Shown piece after piece: positions 1-12,671 of a DNA stretch of 64,000 nt. The position numbers and the translations under genes were made by a program. The notes beneath the pieces are model-generated. The model worked only from the letters and a program-made list of their open reading frames with translations, was not told where the DNA came from and did not search any database. The number at the start of each line of letters is the position of its first letter. Position 1 is the stretch's first letter. The stretch comes from Desmodesmus armatus (Eukaryota > Chlorophyta > Chlorophyceae > Sphaeropleales > Scenedesmaceae), in the NCBI GenBank assembly GCA_007449985.2, contig VIIQ02000247.1:56639-120638 (forward strand). Direction: 5' to 3'.

Positions 1-70
1 TGTGCCACCCTGCATTGCCCTACTGCTCTGTGGCACCCGAGAGAATCCAGAACCACCGATAGCTGCTTAC

Positions 71-270
71 GTTGTGTAGAAGCGGGGGGTGAGGAGTGTC
101 TCATCGGATGCCTCCTTGACACCAGAGCGCATGGTCTTGAAGCCCAGGTTGTCTGATGCAGCTGCTGCCTGCACGCGGACGATGCCCCTGCTGGCCCGTG
201 CAGAGCGAGAGGCGCCGCTGCGAGCAACGCGGCCCATCTGGCTGTTGGCCTTCATCATTGTTGCTGCCAT
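71..270 (-). CDS. CRD1: CRD1/CHL27 Mg-protoporphyrin monomethyl ester cyclase, first coding exon (partial)
   Basis: This is the first coding exon of the di-iron aerobic cyclase that makes protochlorophyllide from Mg-protoporphyrin IX monomethyl ester at plastid membranes. The ATG at 270-268 opens a Ser/Arg/Ala-rich chloroplast transit peptide ([19 protein letters not shown]...). The mature N-terminus reads [19 protein letters not shown], the hallmark start of plant and algal CRD1/CHL27 (AcsF) proteins. The exon ends at 71 inside a Thr codon, followed on the minus strand by a GTAAGC donor; the rest lies left of the window, so the di-iron ligands cannot be checked. Chlamydomonas has two reciprocally copper-regulated paralogues, CRD1 and CTH1, and this fragment cannot tell them apart. 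GTAC cores at 398-401 and 613-616 lie upstream, but four bases occur often by chance. Confidence 0.85.
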
Positions 271-2449
271 GCTGATGAGATGAGGTGGGAGGGGTGCACA
301 GGAGCTCAACAGAAGGCTCTGAGGCTGACCAATGTGCAGCTGATGACTGATCGAGGCGACAAAGGATGGGCAGAGTTGCAAGAGCCTGCAGATATCTGTA
401 CATCAACCCTGGACCAGTCTCCGCCACGAATTCTGACAGATCCGAAGCCTGAGAACCTAAACCCCAGGATATGTCCAGACCACAAACGCTCCCCCAGAGT
501 CCTGAGCAGCTTACTCAACCGCCAAACATGCTGAGGTCCGTCGTTTAGGGCGGGACGACTGCTTCGGTGCATGTTGACATGTGATCTGTTGGTGCCGCTC
601 TTGTTGCTAGTTGTACGCTTGCAGCCCTTGATGTGCCCAATGGATGTGGATACAATTTGCTAAATGGAATATGTTTTGTTCCTAGTCAGATGGTTGCAGG
701 TAGAGGGGGTGGCTTGTGCAGTCAGTGAACACGTCTCATGATCAGACCCTTGCAAGTCTGATGGGACACTAGCAAGCAGAAGTTACATGGTGAACGCAGT
801 GGTCACAGTAATTCAGGCAAGGCAAGTCGTCAGAGGCTATCCAGCCCACCATACTGTCAGCACCAGCACGAGAATATGACGGATGAACAGATGGAGCGAT
901 AGGCAAGCAGTCCACTGCAGGAGACGTGCCAGGACAGCACTGACTGCAGCAGCTAATGCAGATGTACATATGACATTACTACCGCACCAGAACAACACAG
1001 CTGCATCTACCTGCTTCCACTGCTACCCTCATGTGACGTTCGGCACAACAAAGCCACTTCACACTCACACAACCCCTGGGCAGCATGCACCAGCAGCTGG
1101 AGACAGATGTATTGAAAGGCCCAGGCCCGAGCCATGAGGTACACACACAAGTTCAAGCCCCGAATACAGTGGCGAGCCTGTACAGGCCTCCGCCGCCTGG
1201 CAGGAAACAAGGGCCTTGCATGGGAGTGTCTCATGCAAGTTCCAGGGCTTGTTCCAGACCACAACATTACACCACCAACATCACCTCCATGCAATCGAGC
1301 CACTGCCTCTGTGTTGCACGCATGTTTAGACCCCGATGCCACTGGCAAACAGCGACAGCGCTGTCAGGCAATCCCACTGCGGAGCTCGCACCAACAGCTT
1401 CACCAACATGCAAGAGGAAGCCAGCAATCATGGGTTGCAGGACAGTGTTGTCCTGACATCGACACAAGCGCAATCAAGCTGCCAAGCGGCACAGCAGGTG
1501 TGGTTGGATCACCCAAGGTTAACCCAAGCATCCTTCTAACATACCGTGTCATATGCATGCCCCTTGAGTCCGGCATGCGTGTTTGAAGCATCAGCAAATG
1601 CATGCAGACCTTCATGTAGCGAACGCCAGTGAACACGCACACTGAACAACACAGAACAGTCCTGCAAGACAGACACTAGTAACTCCAAGCTACTGCAAAC
1701 TTGCACATACACAACTGGCCATGCAGATCAGGCAAAAGGGTATGGTGGAATCATGGTGAGGCATGGTTGAAAACAGGTACCCTGTGAGCTTCGCCGCCCT
1801 AATCAGGCGTGAACCCACAGGGTTGAGGAGGGGTGCTTGGCTGCAGGCCAGCACACGCGGACGACAGTCTGTTACACCACAGCGCAAACACCTGAGCCTG
1901 CTGTCTCACCAGCGATGCAGGTCTGTACGTCTAGAGGACCCACTCAGCCCTGCAAAACTCCGAGTTGGTCAAAAGAAGTCAGGCGTCGCCACCACCGACA
2001 CAGACAGACAGACACACACGCCGGCCCGGCATGCAGTAGTGCTGAACCCATGATGTAGCAGTGTAGCCACAAGCAGACGGCGGCTGACGCCACACATGCC
2101 TTGGTGCGGGATCTTCAATTGGGGGACAAGCGACACGCGACAACAGGACAAGCGTCACGCGACAGCAGGCACGAACAACATGCACACTGCTGACACGATA
2201 CAGTACGGCCGTTCGGCAATGCGGCCGGAGAATCCTTGGGGAGTGCAGTCCTGCAAACACAAACAGGCAAGCTGGGCTTGGTAACTCCACTGTAACTCCA
2301 CTGCAACAACCCCAACACTCTACCTGACTGAGGACAATCCATGCTGAGGCAGAGCAGCAAACCTGCTGCGCAAACACACAGCACCAAATGCGCTGGGACC
2401 CATCCCAATCACAGCAACCAGACAATGCGCTGGGCCCCATCTCATTCAC

Positions 2450-2480
<31 letters not shown>

Positions 2481-5420
2481 ACCAACAAACAGGTCGTATA
2501 GCCAGACACGCAGGTGCATCAAGGCCCCCGTTGCCATGCCCCTCTCGCCGCCTGCGGGTGCTGTGGTTGGGTTGAGGGTAAGCAATGTGCCGCTCGGTCG
2601 ATGCCGCAAGGGTGGACGCACCCTGCGGGTACACACCGCTGCTCACACCCAACTCTGCTCCGCACTCAGCGCTGAAGCGAAAGATTGTTTTCGAGACCTG
2701 ATGAGTGGCAAACAAGCTGTGGGCGGCTGTCCACACACGATTGAGACGCCCGGCGTATAGACAGCCCGCTGTCAACTACAGCAGCACCTGCCATGAGCCT
2801 GGGGTGTGCCAACAGGGTGTGCAACAGGAAGATATGTGCTAGCCATAACAGCAACAGGGACCAGTCCACGGCCGAGTCCTGAGGGCCAAACAGCCCTGCT
2901 TGATTCTTGGTGACGTGAGTCTCGGCACGCACGCACGCACACAACAAGCAACCACGGGAGATAGGAGAGCGGGAATGTCCCGCATGCCACCCGGATAAGC
3001 AGAACGCATCCCAGCGTGCGCACGAGCAAATGCGGCCGTTCTGCATCCCAGTCATAGCAACATAGCCTGCCTGACGTTCCTGCCAGGGGGGTGATAGGGA
3101 CAAGGGGACCCTCGGGCTACAGATTTGCAACACGAGGGATGGACCAGGAAGTAAGCAGGGCAGGTCCCACCAGCAGGATGCATACTACGCCAACTTGCTG
3201 CAAGTGTATGCCGCGCGCGCATAGCTACCACAGCAATCCCATGCAAAGGCGCTGCATTGCCTGACCAAACCCGCTTGGCACCAGAGAATGGTGTGCCAAA
3301 CAAAGCCTCGTGCTCAATCAATCTGCCAGCATGCAGCACCACACTGTTCAGGCCAACCTGCTGCACCAAACAGAACTACCCAGCCTGCCCCGCGTTTGGA
3401 CACGCCAAGCACTTGCTTGAAAGAACAACATGCCAAAGGCATCTGGCCAGCGGCATACTTGCATTGACAGCTGGAGACAAACACCATGCCAGCTGCCTTG
3501 CAGGTGGCAATCCCCTTGCATATGGTCGAGAAGCCACTGTCACCATGCAAAGGGCCATTTTCTGAGTCCCTTCCATCGTGCCAGCCAGCCAGCGTGCACA
3601 CGAGGCTCACGGATGTTGACCCAAGCACACACAGCAGCTACAGCCGCTTTGGAGATACCGTTGACATCATACCTCTGGTGCAGATACGAGAAATGTTGCT
3701 GGGATTAAGCACCACCAAGGAGGCCCTACAGTATAGGAAGCGCCAATTAGCCCAATGACAGAGGAGGCCCTGACCCATAGTAAACACAAACACAACACAA
3801 GCCCTGCAGTTGACGACAGCAAGCAATGCAAACTGAAAAGGCCCTGTAGTATGTGCTGCGCCAATGTCGTATGAGTCACATACGCCACAGGCCTAACAGG
3901 GACAAGAGCGACAACAAAACAAAAAATGCTGGCCCACCTTAGCACCTGGAGCTGCATGCAGAGCATACAGAAGCTGGAGCGCTGAGCTGCAACCCCGAGC
4001 ATACAGCAAGCACAAGATGTCCATCAGCACAGACAGGGGTTGAGCCCTGCAGGTGTTGGCCTTGCAAGAACCCCACCCCGGCCAGAAGGGACCCTCAGAA
4101 AGTGCGACACAGGAGCACCCACGCACATCAGCAGGCACCCTATAGCCTTAGACCAGACCACGGTTGTAGTGGCCAGGAACACGCCCAGGGCGGGGACAGC
4201 AGCAAAAACACACACACATACTCACCATTGCAACACGCTGGATTGCTGGTCTGTGGCTGCGCGCCACAGCTGGAACCAGGAGCCATCGCAGATCAAACAA
4301 TCTGGGCGCCACTTCGATCTAGCACACAAAACATCTCACACGAACCTGCAACCGTTGTGGGTGCAGACACATGATGTCGTCACACAATCGCACTCGCTTT
4401 GCAGCGATGCGCGCAGGGCTTGGGGACCTGCACGCAATTGCTGCGCGGAACGGTGCCCATGGCAAACCACCCATGACACGTTCCCTCCACAGAACACACA
4501 TGACACATTCCCTCCCACAGAACAAGCAACCAGCAGCATGACATCACACACACTCTTACACCATTCCACCCAGCAGCTGGGCGTACATGCATCAATCTGC
4601 AAGGAGGCACGCCATGGGGCTGACAAGAAACATGGGCGTTGCAGCTGGGTTTGTGCTTCCGTTGGGGCGACGAGAGCTGCAAACAAGCCAGCACGGCCTG
4701 TACATGCCCCCTGCATTGGTCCCCATGCTGCAAGCCCACCCCACGATCCCCAGATCACGGTACCGCTGACAGCAATGGCACCGACAGCCACACACTCAAA
4801 GACATACAACGCCAAGCGAGTCGAGGGGCGTGATTCTTATGATGCTGTATAACCAATAGAAGCACACAGTGGCGGGCAACTTAGTAAGGGCCTTGGCATG
4901 CAGACATGAACCCTGCACTGACGAGATGACAGGCATTCTGCCGCAGCACACTGCAAGCACACTGAGCCACACAACAGTATCCACGCACAAGGTTGAGTTG
5001 GGGAGTGAATGCTCCTGGCAAAGCAGGACATTGCGGCAGCAGCCGGCCAACACACCATAACACCCAGTAGACAGCAGCAATCCAGGCTACATCCAGCCCA
5101 TGCCAAACATCAGGGGCTCGAACATGAGCTGCGAACAGATGCCCAAGCCTGCAAGGGTCACACTTGCACACCCATCTGCCTGCAGGCTCCAAAGAATGGC
5201 ACGCAGCACTTCAAGCAAGTGCTGCACATACTCCTGTGCGATGACAACAGAACTGGGGTGACAACCCTCAAGCAAACAAGCGACACAGCACACTGCCAAC
5301 ACGAAGTGTTAGGGAGAACAAGCGTAAAGCAGTGCGAAGCAACATCCAAAGCAAACACAAGCACAGGCACCATCTGCGGTGCGCATCAGTGCTCAAACCA
5401 GCCACCCATCAACAAGCTCA
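271..5420. other. Gene-poor interval between CRD1 and the OPR/RAP gene
   Basis: No ORF in this 5.1 kb has domain-like composition, and I found no phase-compatible exon chain. The plus strand is rich in CA and CAG words. The left end should hold the CRD1 5' UTR and promoter, and the right end the 3' UTR of the minus-strand OPR/RAP gene. A TTACA at 4556-4560 (TGTAA on the minus strand) is a possible polyadenylation signal for the latter. Long UTRs or unrecognised non-coding transcripts are possible. Confidence 0.6.
2453..2486. repeat. Pentanucleotide microsatellite (AGACC)n
   Basis: About seven uninterrupted AGACC units lie in otherwise unique intergenic sequence. Confidence 0.9.
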
Positions 5421-8400
5421 TCAAGGAGCCCATATGTTGGCAGAGGTGGGGTCGCCCCACATGAACGCAGCCGCCTTCTTGTTGCTCCCACCGCTGCCGC
5501 CACTACCCTGGGTGCTGCTGGGGCTGTTGTTCCACCTCTGCTGAGCCTTAGCCAGGGCGGCCTGCAGCTCCTCGGCACCTGGCAGGGCATCTGGGCCTGC
5601 GGGTGTGACCCCGCCCTCACCTCCTGCCACGCTGCCGCCGTCCTGCATGCCAGATGCCGGGGAGGGAGGCACAGACGCCATGCCGTCAGCCATGCTGCTT
5701 GCTGCAGCATCAATAGACATCACCCTGTCCTTGGCCGACAGCGCTGCGGCACCATCCTCAGACCCCGGTGCCGCGGCAGTGCCAGCCACACCCTCTGCTG
5801 CAACCAGCGCGTCCCACGCCTGCTGCTGCTGCATCTGCTGCTGCAGGTGTGTCAGCTGCTGCAGCAGGCTGGGCCCTGGCGTTCCCAGGCCACCGTTGCC
5901 GGCCAGTGCGCCGCTGCCCCAAGCGCCGAGCCCGCCAGGCAGGTTCAGCATCCCCAGTCCATCCCCACATGATCCCACGCTGAGTATCCCAGGCTTGTGG
6001 CACTGGCTGCCGCACCCCAGGCCCCTGCACGGTCCATACCGTAGCTGGATGGTGCTGCTGCAGACGCTGTGTTGCAGCCTTGCAGGCCTGAAGACACCAT
6101 GGACGGCATGAAGGCACCACCATACAGTGATGTCATGCCAGCGCTGGACGCTGCTGCCGCCGCGCCGGCCGCGCAGCCGGCGTTCCAGCCATGCAGCATC
6201 ATGTCGCGCTGCTGGTGCAGCAGCGCCTGGCGCTGCTCTGCTGCGGCGGCGGCTTGCGCGGCCTCTGCGTCGGCCACGAGGGAGCCGGGGGCGCGGCTGG
6301 GAGAACCCACGCGTTGCCAGCTGTTGACGGGGCCTAGCTCTGAGGCCAGCAGCTGCAGCAGCGCTGCTGCCTTAGTGTTGACGTCGTCGGGGAGAGCCTC
6401 CCACTCAATGTAGCCAACATTCACAACCTTCCAGCCACGGTCCTGCAGGGGTGAGAGAAGATGGCAGCACGGTCAGCTTCATATAGTTGCAGCCGGCTGG
6501 CCACCTTGTTCTTCAGAAAGGTGGCCAGATCCTCATTAGCATGGGCGCAGCACTGACAGGTTCCACATGCTCCGCGTACTATCCCTGTTACTGGAGTGAC
6601 TGACCTTCACTAGTTATCAGACTCTTAGAGCACGGAGACTGGTGAAGGGATATTCACTCCAGCAACAGGGACAGCACGCGTAGCATGTGGAACCTGTCAG
6701 ACACCAAGAGAAAGACAGACACTAGAGAGAGGGTACAAGCCCAGCACCAGGAACCCCATCAAATCCATGTTTGCAGCAGACAAGCCAGCGCGGGCAGGGC
6801 CTACCTGCAGCATGCGCCTGCGCACCACTACCTCGCTGAGGGGCACGTGTGGCGCACTATTGGTGTAGTGGTGGCTACCGTCAACCTCGACCGCCACGTT
6901 CTGACCATCAACCTGCAGCAGCAGCACAGGGCAAGGCTGGTCGTGTCACAAGAGCTGCGCAGCACGCTCACTCAACACCACGTATCCTCTGGTGGCCATC
7001 TGTGGCACTTGCGTTGGCACAGTGACCCAGACCAATGCCTCAACCCATGATGCGCTGGCTTTTCGCCGTCACATACATGATGTGCTGGCAGTGCGAAAAG
7101 CTGCACAGGTCAGCACGCCTATGCAAACCTTTCCCCGACGCACCTCAAAAGCAATGTCGATGCTGAACAGGCCATCATCCGTAAGCCACTCGATGGTGTT
7201 GGGGATGCCGGCGACCGCGAGCGCCCCGCTGACGTCTGTCTGCAGCTTGCTGACGTGCACGTCCACGGCACTCGCCAGCCACATGTGGCGCGCGTGGCCG
7301 GCCAGGGCCTCTGGCAGGGAGGGCAGCTGCTCCTCGGACAGGGAGGACAGCGGCACTCCAGCCTGGCGGGCGATCTGGCTGTGCAGCATGAGCTGCGCGT
7401 GGAAGGCCTGATGCACACCCTCTGGGGTCAGACCTGCAGCGGGCGCACGCATGGCAGAGGCGAAGATGTCAGAAAAGGCCAACAGCTGTACTGGTCCCTT
7501 ACTGCCTCCTTCACTGCTTTGATCAGCGCGCAAGCTGTGACTGACATTGAATCATGTGATGAGACAGTACTGGTGAGGTGCTGGTACATGTGATGGCAGT
7601 TGAGCTTAGGAGTGAGCCTGCACAGCAGGCCGTACCTTGTGTGTTGACCACGCAGTCGCAGAACTCCTGCCAGGTGTCCTTGTCCAGCTGGCCCAGCACA
7701 CCCAGGGCCCAGGCAGTGTTGCACAGCTCCTGCTGGTTCATGCGCGGCATCAGACGCTTGGCGGCAGACACCAGCACGCCTGCAAAAACAGCAGACGGCG
7801 TCACAAACAGCTGAGATCCAGGCCTGCAGACGCCACTCCACGGCCTATGTGTGGGTGATGTTGTGCGCGTAAGCCCAGCCACTCAGACTGCCCCATGCAC
7901 GGCGAATGATGCACCACAGCAGAGCAACCACACGCACGCCGATTCATGACCGGCCTCACTCAAAGCTCAACCCATCCTGTGTGCAGGACTGCTGCGCAAA
8001 CGTCATGCAGAGGGCGGCTGGTTGCACTTGCAGATCATACTCTAGGATCGAATATGGCTGACTGTGTCCACTGCCTTACAACAGACATGCAGCTAGCGCA
8101 TGGACCTACCGGCAATACCTGTGTGGTTGCCCAGGGGGTGGTTGACGCGCGCCAGCGCGTACAGGCTGTTGGCAACATTCTGTGGCTCCACCTCGTCCAG
8201 GTGGTCGGCCATGCGCTCCAGCAGGGCCGCAAACAGGGAGGGTTGGTAGTGGCGCAGGCTGGCAAAGGCCCACATGGTGTTGCTGCAGTTGATGGCGCTG
8301 AAGTTGTCGGCCTGCTGCAGCACCTGTATGAAGCGACAGACGAGACGCATGACAAGCAATATCAAGACATGTGCTGAAACACCCCGACTCAAAATGCACA

Positions 8401-11400
8401 AGGTAGGCCTGACCATACAAAAGGGCTGGCCGTACTCGCCGCGCTCGCCCATGGTACACTTTCCTGCCCAACCATCGACCCACCTGCTCGGCCAGTTGCT
8501 GCATGAGGCCTGGGTGGTAGTGGCCGACAGTAGCATAGGCCCAAGCAGTGTTGCTGAGGCCCTGTGGAATGAATGCCTCCAGCTTGCCCAGGGCAGCTTC
8601 CGCCAGGGCCTCAAACAGGATGGGGCTGCTGAAACCCAGCTTGGCAAACGCCCAGGCAGAGTTGGACAGACCCTGCAGCAGGATACAGCATGGCATTTCA
8701 GCGTGTGCAGGAAAGGTACGCCGCATGCGGTGGAGGCCTCGTGCCAGTGTCTCATGCTGTGCCCTGCTGCACTAATGCAATTCAGGCGGCTGCGTTGTGG
8801 TGCTGCTGACATTTGCAGACAGCCTGCGCAAGAAGGTGCGGCCTGCATTTTCAATAATGTAGTTGACCCCCTGGCCCAGCACACCTGTGGCTCAAACATG
8901 TCCAGCTTGTGCATGACAGCCTCGGCCCAGCTGCTCAGCAGCCGGCCGTCTGCGTGGCCAAGCGTGGCACAGGCCCACAGCACGTTGCTCAGGTTCTGGC
9001 TGCTCATGCGCTCAATCCTGGTGCCGCACTCGTGAGTGGCGGCGGCCAGGAAGGCAAGGTCCTTGTGGCCCAGGGTGGCGCACGCCCACAGCAGGTTGCT
9101 CAGGCCCTGGGGTAGGGTGGGCAGGCAGCAGACGGGGCACGTGCGCACGATGCATGAGTGCAATGATATATCGCTGGGAGCAGGCGCGTCGACTGTATGT
9201 TGCGGTGCTGGTGTGCTGATGTTCTGGGTATATGCCAGTTGGATGCGCCCCTTCAGTGATCTCTCCTGCAAGAAGTGGCAATCATGCACGCAGCACGCAA
9301 TTGGCCCGACCAGCATTAGCTTACCTGCACATCATAGGAGCTGATGTCGGCCATGCAGTGAGACAGCAGCTTCTCAAAGAGTGCATCGTCACGGTGACCG
9401 GCGGTGGCCAGTGCCCACGCGATGTTGGAGACACCCTGCAGGCAAGCAGTGCATGCAGCGGGCTCTGTCGGACTTGGCAACTCTATGCAAACCCGCATAT
9501 GCCTTAGCCAACAGAGACGCAGCCAATACTCATGTGCAGTCAATCCTGCAGCGGGTCCACACACTTGATGCCCGTGCAGGGAGCCAGGGGCCTGGCAAAC
9601 ACGGCAGCCAAGGGGACAAGGGGTCCCCCAGGAGTTTGCATGCAGCAAGGGCAGCATGAGCAGCATTCTTACCTGTGGCAGGAAGTGGGGCAGCTTGTTG
9701 GTGACGGCCTGCAGCAGCTGCTTGAACATCTCGCTGTCATAGTGGTGCAGCTTGGCAAAAGCCCACACCACGTTGGACAGCTCCTGCTCCTTGAACTGAT
9801 CCAGCATGGACAGCGCACGGCCGCCAACCACCTGCGCAGGAGCACGCACACCTGTAGTGTCAGCACCAAGCCATTGTGCTGCGGGACAGGTAAGCAGTCT
9901 CAGCAGTGTCAACAGTACAACAATTCAGCAGGCAACTGCAAGGCCTGACAAAGACAATGAAAGGTGCCCAGTTACGAGCTTTTGCTGGAACACACCTGCA
10001 TAACCTCAGCATTGTAGTGCTCCATGCTGGCCAGCGCCCACACCACGTTGGCAAGCTCCTGCGGCTTGAACTCATCAACCTTTGTAACCACCTGCAGGAC
10101 AGCAGATAGGCGCAACAGAATGGGACGCAGCACAGCACGTCAAACGACAAAACTTCCCATGCGCAACTGAAAGAAGCGCATGCAACACACTGTGCTGTCC
10201 TGCTGGCATACGCCACATGATGACTGATGTGCTGTTGTAGTATCCGTGTGGGCAGCTCGACTTCGTTCCTGCTGCTACCAGCCCAGTCTGGCAGCCACAC
10301 TAGCACTGACTCTGGGCGCAGCTTCTCCTGCACACCACCCACCCACCTGCTTTGAAACCGCCTCCAGCAGCTCCTCGTTCCTGTAGTGCAGGTACACAAA
10401 GCTCCACAGCAGGTTGCTCAGATTCTGGGCGCTGAAGCCGGGGAGCTTGTCGATGGCGGCAGAGGCGATCAGCGCAGGCAGCTTCTGGTTGGGCGCGTAC
10501 TTGAGCTTGCCAAAGGCCCAGGCGCTGTTGGCCAGGCCGCGCGCGTCAAAGGAGTCGATGTGCGTGGCCATAAGGTTGGCGAGGTCATCAACGAGGGCCT
10601 TGGCGGTGGGGTCAGCCTGCGCACGGTGAAGCCGGTGATGGGTGTAAGAGCTGCAGACACAAGTTTTTGTGCGAGCTTCTCCCATGAGCGAAGCAGTGCA
10701 GTGCTGATGCTTCCAACATATGTGCAGTTGAAGGCGCGGCAGCATGTGCACCTGCTGGGTGCCATCCATGCATGTGCACACCACCGCCCCTACATGTGCA
10801 CAGCACCGGGCGAGAGCCGGTCCTGCAACTGGGCGGCCCATGCCGAGCTGCACAACCTCAAAACCCACCTGCACGCCGCCGCTGCCGCCCACCAGCTTGG
10901 GTACCCGTGCGATGGCGCTGCTGATGTTGAAGAAGTCAAAGTTGGACCCCTTGCTGCGCACGATGGTGTGCAGGTCCCGTGTGCTGTGCGTGTTCATGAT
11001 CTGCTTGTTGAGGCTGATGCTGTTGTTGTTAAATCGCGCCTTGCGCGTGCCGCCCAGCTGCGGGGCCGCCTGCTGCCCTGCGGTGCCGGCCAGCGGTCTC
11101 GTGGCCACTGCAGGCAGGCGCTGGCTGCTTGGAGGGGCGAGTCCTGCGGCTGCTGATGGACGCGGCAGGCCATGGAACTGCGCATGCAGGAGCGGCCCGG
11201 GCAGGGCGTGCTGAGCCCATGCGCTGTTGTCATAGAGGGCAGCTGTGTCAGGGGCGGCGTAGTGGCCTGCCAGGCCTGGGTGCATGCCCCAGTGATGAAA
11301 GGCTGCTGCCTGCTGTGCCAGCAGCTGCTGCGCATGGCTGTTGACTGCGCTAGGGTGTGCTGAGGGGTGGTGGGGGAAGTGCAGGAAACTCAGGCCACCA

Positions 11401-11633
11401 GGGTGCCTGTGGTCTACTGAGCCCTGGGCCTGCTGTCCTGCAGAGCGGCCAGAGCTTGAGGCAGCGGAGCTGGCTGCATGCTGCTGCGGCTGCTGGTGCG
11501 CAGCGGGCGCATGGGTTCCTGTGATGGTGTCCCAAACATTGACTGCAACTGAGGGCAGCACACCCTGCTGCCGTGTCTCAACCTTGGCTGCAGCCTGGGC
11601 AAGCTGCAGCAGCAGCTGCGCCTTGTGTGGCAT
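5421..11633 (-). CDS. Organellar RNA-binding OPR/HPR-repeat protein with C-terminal RAP domain
   Basis: Predicted organelle RNA-processing or translation factor. Twelve exons join in phase: 10869-11633, 10347-10616, 9996-10091, 9673-9831, 9325-9435, 8885-9106, 8484-8672, 8119-8323, 7636-7779, 7144-7490, 6805-6936 and 5421(or 5945)-6442. After a low-complexity N-terminus come at least eight helical repeats of about 37 residues with the core LSNxxWAxAxLGH (for example GLSNLLWACATLGH, ELSNVVWAFAKLHH), as in Tbc2-type OPR and FASTK/RAP proteins. The RAP domain spans exons 10-12 (VDGQNVAVEVDGSHHY, then GWKVVNVGYIEWEAL). The current frame stops at 5945. A Gly/Ser/Gln-rich tail ending GDPTSANIWAP continues to 5421 if one base is missing in the C run 5952-5955. 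The exon 9/10 acceptor (before 7490) is weak, and exon 8 has an alternative donor at 8109. Targeting was not tested. Confidence 0.9.
6553..6700. mobile_element. Foldback (MITE-like) element in the last intron of the OPR/RAP gene
   Basis: The outer 19 bases (6553-6571, CTGACAGGTTCCACATGCT) are the exact reverse complement of 6682-6700. Complementarity continues inward with few mismatches to about 6613 and 6639, leaving a short central loop. This could be a non-autonomous MITE or the precursor hairpin of a small RNA. Flanking bases show at most a 2-3 bp target duplication, so a superfamily cannot be assigned. Confidence 0.75.
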
Positions 11634-12671
11634 GGCTGCTGGCGCGGGGCTTGCGGGGCAATAAAAAGCCGAGAGACCGAAGTGGTGCTGTGTTCAGAAA
11701 GAACCTTTGCTGAAACAGATAGGTGCTTCAAGCCTGCACAGAACACATTGGGACATGCGAGGGTCACGCATGCAGGGTTGGTGATTCGGCGGCAGTGGTG
11801 TGGTAGAGGTTCGCTAATCAGGAACTCAGGACAAAAGCATGCAAGCGAAGATGTGTGAAAGTAAGTAGTTCACGAATGCATGACTGTGGAAAGCAGGCGC
11901 GTCCATGATGAGCACTGCAGATGGCCAGGTGTACTGGGAGTGTTGCACCCCTGCTGTCTGTAGGAGAGCTGAACTACACGTGCGGTTGGGGCACCTTGAT
12001 GGGCTGAGAGCGCCTCACTATACCCACTATACTCATGTAGGTATGCAGGAATTGTTTCAGCTGGTCACTGGATCCAAACGCCGCTGCTTGGTGCGAAAGA
12101 TTCCCTCCGACTCAGACTCACTGGGTAAGCTGTGCCGATCCGCAAGCTGCACCGCGGGCTGGACGTCTAATCAAGTCGAATTGCACACGACAAGTGCGCC
12201 CCTGCTGGCACCGCGATGATAAACTGCTGATGGTGTGATGCCTTTAGTGGCCGGCCTGTCGGACTGCGATTTTATCCTGAAACCTGAAACTGCAGCTAGA
12301 ACTGAGTGCTTTCAGTCAAGCATGAAACGACTGATCACATCCGACTAGGCTTCGAAATATGAGCAGTTTCCGTCATCCTCTCAGTCTCTAAACACGATTT
12401 TACGCTTCTTTGATGCATACAAAGTCGTTGCTGTCTTCGCACGTTCCGTCACGTATTGTATATGAGGGACAGTTGCAACACACCAGGTAGTAATCCTTGT
12501 CAGGCTAAAGAACGCTCAACGTCGCTGACGGCCAGCTTAGCAACGGGCAAAGTCCGGTTTTGAAGTGTGTGCATGCAGCCACCCTGTAGGGGTATGGGTG
12601 GGGAAAGGATCTGTCCAGAGTTTCCAGTTCAGCACAGCTGTGACCTGCCAGTGACTGGAAACAGCGGCATC
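11634..12671. promoter_or_regulatory. Divergent intergenic region between the OPR/RAP and RUN genes
   Basis: The two start codons (11633 minus, 12672 plus) face away from each other across about 1.0 kb, so this interval should contain both promoters and 5' UTRs. I see no further gene and no confident motif. Confidence 0.45.

Noticed and set aside
4040..4852. 270-codon plus-strand ORF in the gene-poor interval
   Set aside because: Composition (His, Thr, Pro, Gln) reflects CA-rich DNA; no domain, no splice partners, no convincing start.
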